Assembly: GCA_005888695.1 (NCBI GenBank)
Contig: VBBH01000117.1
Coordinates: 1 to 6,375, forward strand
Direction: 5' to 3'
Source of the DNA: Candidatus Bathyarchaeota archaeon
GTDB taxonomy: Archaea > Thermoproteota > Bathyarchaeia > 40CM-2-53-6
Length of the DNA stretch: 6,375 bases
Shown: positions 5,493 through 6,375 of the stretch, one piece after another
Position numbering within the stretch: position 1 is the first letter of the stretch
Layout: every line of letters starts with the position of its first letter
Program-made: the position numbers and the translations under genes
The notes under the pieces: model-generated
Database searches by the model: none
Told to the model about the DNA's origin: nothing
What the model saw: only the letters and a program-made list of their open reading frames with translations

Positions 5493-6375
5493 GGCGATGA
5501 TGTATGAGCCTGAGCCTGTGTCGGGGAAGACGATGGGACGGCAGGCGGATGGCTTGCAGTTGTCTCTTCCCTCTTCATGCCCGGAATCTTGAACACATCG
5601 TCCATCTTGAGTCCGAGGAGACCGATCCCCGCGGTCCCAAGAAGAGCCACTAGTATCAAGTTAAAGGCATGCGTGACAAAGATGATCGCTAGAAGTGACG
5701 GCGAAGCCGGCAGCGTGGTCAACCCGATAGCGGTGAAGGAGAAGAGGAAGAGCGCTTCGAAGGTTCCAACGTTCCCGGGAGTGCTCGGCAGTATGAAGGT
5801 GAGTTGGAACAGCATTATTCCCAAGAGTATTGCCATTGCCGTTGCGTCAAATCCGACACCGGTTAGCATGAAGTAGAATCCGAGGAAACTAACGAACCAT
5901 ATAGCCAAACTCAGGAGGATAGAGACCGTCAGCAACTTGTAGTCTCGTCCTATTGCTGTAGCTCCTAGGAGCGAGGATTCGATCACACGCAGTGTCTTCT
6001 TGCGCCATGACTCGCGGAGTGGCGCGTGATAGACGAGCCAACGGAATCCACGCATTACCAGCGGAAGATTTCTGCTGCCGACAAGAACTACGGCGAACAT
6101 GGCCGTCGATGCGACCGCCGTTATTACGAGTATCAGCATTACGGAGAACTGTGAGAGAACAACTGAGTAAGTGAACGCACCGAGAAGAGCGAGCCCAGCT
6201 ATCGAGAGGAGGTCGAGAATTCTTTCGACGGCAACCGTTGAGAGGCTAGGAAAGAAGCCAACATGTTTCTTCGCGTCTATTATGTAGGCTCTCGTAACTT
6301 CACCTCCAAACCGGACAGGAATAAACTGGTTGACCGCGTAACCGATCATGTTCGTCCAGAACACCATTCCAAACT
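5489..6375 (-). CDS. Flippase-like/LPG-synthase-TM membrane protein, 5' end outside window
   Basis: C-terminal part of a polytopic membrane protein of the lysylphosphatidylglycerol synthase TM / UPF0104 family (PF03706, TIGR00374-like). The reading frame stays open to the window edge. The first ATG inside (6367) lies within a conserved segment, so the true start is outside and roughly 40-60 N-terminal residues are missing, judged from usual lengths of about 320-340. Counting from that Met: N13-xxx-P17-x-R-x-GGE-xx-R26 is the family signature; hydrophobic segments lie near 46-70, 74-97, 145-168, 176-195, 200-218 and 223-253; PSTPGNVGTFEA (194-205) is the second conserved block. The C-terminal 30 residues are a Ser/Pro/Thr/Ala-rich, probably disordered cytoplasmic or external tail. 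Members are proposed to move lipid-linked or polar-lipid substrates; archaeal substrates are unknown and no MprF-type synthase domain is present in the visible part. It is convergent with the dephospho-CoA kinase gene. Confidence 0.88.
   Translation of the reverse strand, partial: FGMVFWTNMIGYAVNQFIPVRFGGEVTRAYIIDAKKHVGFFPSLSTVAVERILDLLSIAGLALLGAFTYSVVLSQFSVMLILVITAVASTAMFAVVLVGSRNLPLVMRGFRWLVYHAPLRESWRKKTLRVIESSLLGATAIGRDYKLLTVSILLSLAIWFVSFLGFYFMLTGVGFDATAMAILLGIMLFQLTFILPSTPGNVGTFEALFLFSFTAIGLTTLPASPSLLAIIFVTHAFNLILVALLGTAGIGLLGLKMDDVFKIPGMKREETTASHPPAVPSSSPTQAQAHTSSP

Noticed and set aside
5494..5520. Possible C/D box small RNA at GATGATG...CCTGAG
   Set aside because: The C box would be TGATGT rather than TGATGA, and no paired C'/D' boxes or terminal stem are seen. 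It lies over the 3' end of the membrane-protein gene.

Overview
This window is ordinary archaeal chromosome, most likely from a member of the TACK group (a Bathyarchaeia- or Thaumarchaeota-like lineage). The lineage is inferred, not proven. The support is a complete A-type (archaeal V-like) ATP synthase A-B-D gene set, a GTP-dependent dephospho-CoA kinase of the archaeal DUF359 family, a tRNA with no encoded CCA and two non-canonical introns, one with a clear bulge-helix-bulge signature, and TTG starts mixed with strong Shine-Dalgarno sites. I see no mobile element, CRISPR array or integration scar.

Layout: the left 3.9 kb is a tight minus-strand operon, atpA (3917-2139), atpB (2131-716) and atpD (700-29). 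The spacers are 7 and 15 bases and each carries or borders a strong ribosome binding site. These genes encode the catalytic A subunit, the nucleotide-binding non-catalytic B subunit and the central-shaft D subunit of the rotary ATPase. Subunits C, E, F, I/a and K/c are not in the window. A 150-base divergent spacer separates atpA from a plus-strand SLOG/LOG-like (TIGR00725-type) Rossmann protein (4068-4658).

Next on the plus strand comes a tRNA-Thr(GGT) gene (4791-4914), interrupted by a 27-base intron in the D arm and a 23-base intron in the T loop. The mature tRNA reconstructs to 74 bases with every stem paired. Forty-one bases further on is the GTP-dependent dephospho-CoA kinase (4956-5492), the last step of archaeal CoA synthesis. 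Its stop codon overlaps, tail to tail, the stop of a minus-strand multi-spanning membrane protein of the LPG-synthase-TM/flippase-like family, whose N-terminus lies beyond the right edge.

The ATPase genes form one functional unit. The other genes are housekeeping or of unknown role and show no obvious pathway link to each other. The most distinctive feature is the doubly interrupted tRNA gene. I found no convincing undescribed multi-gene system.
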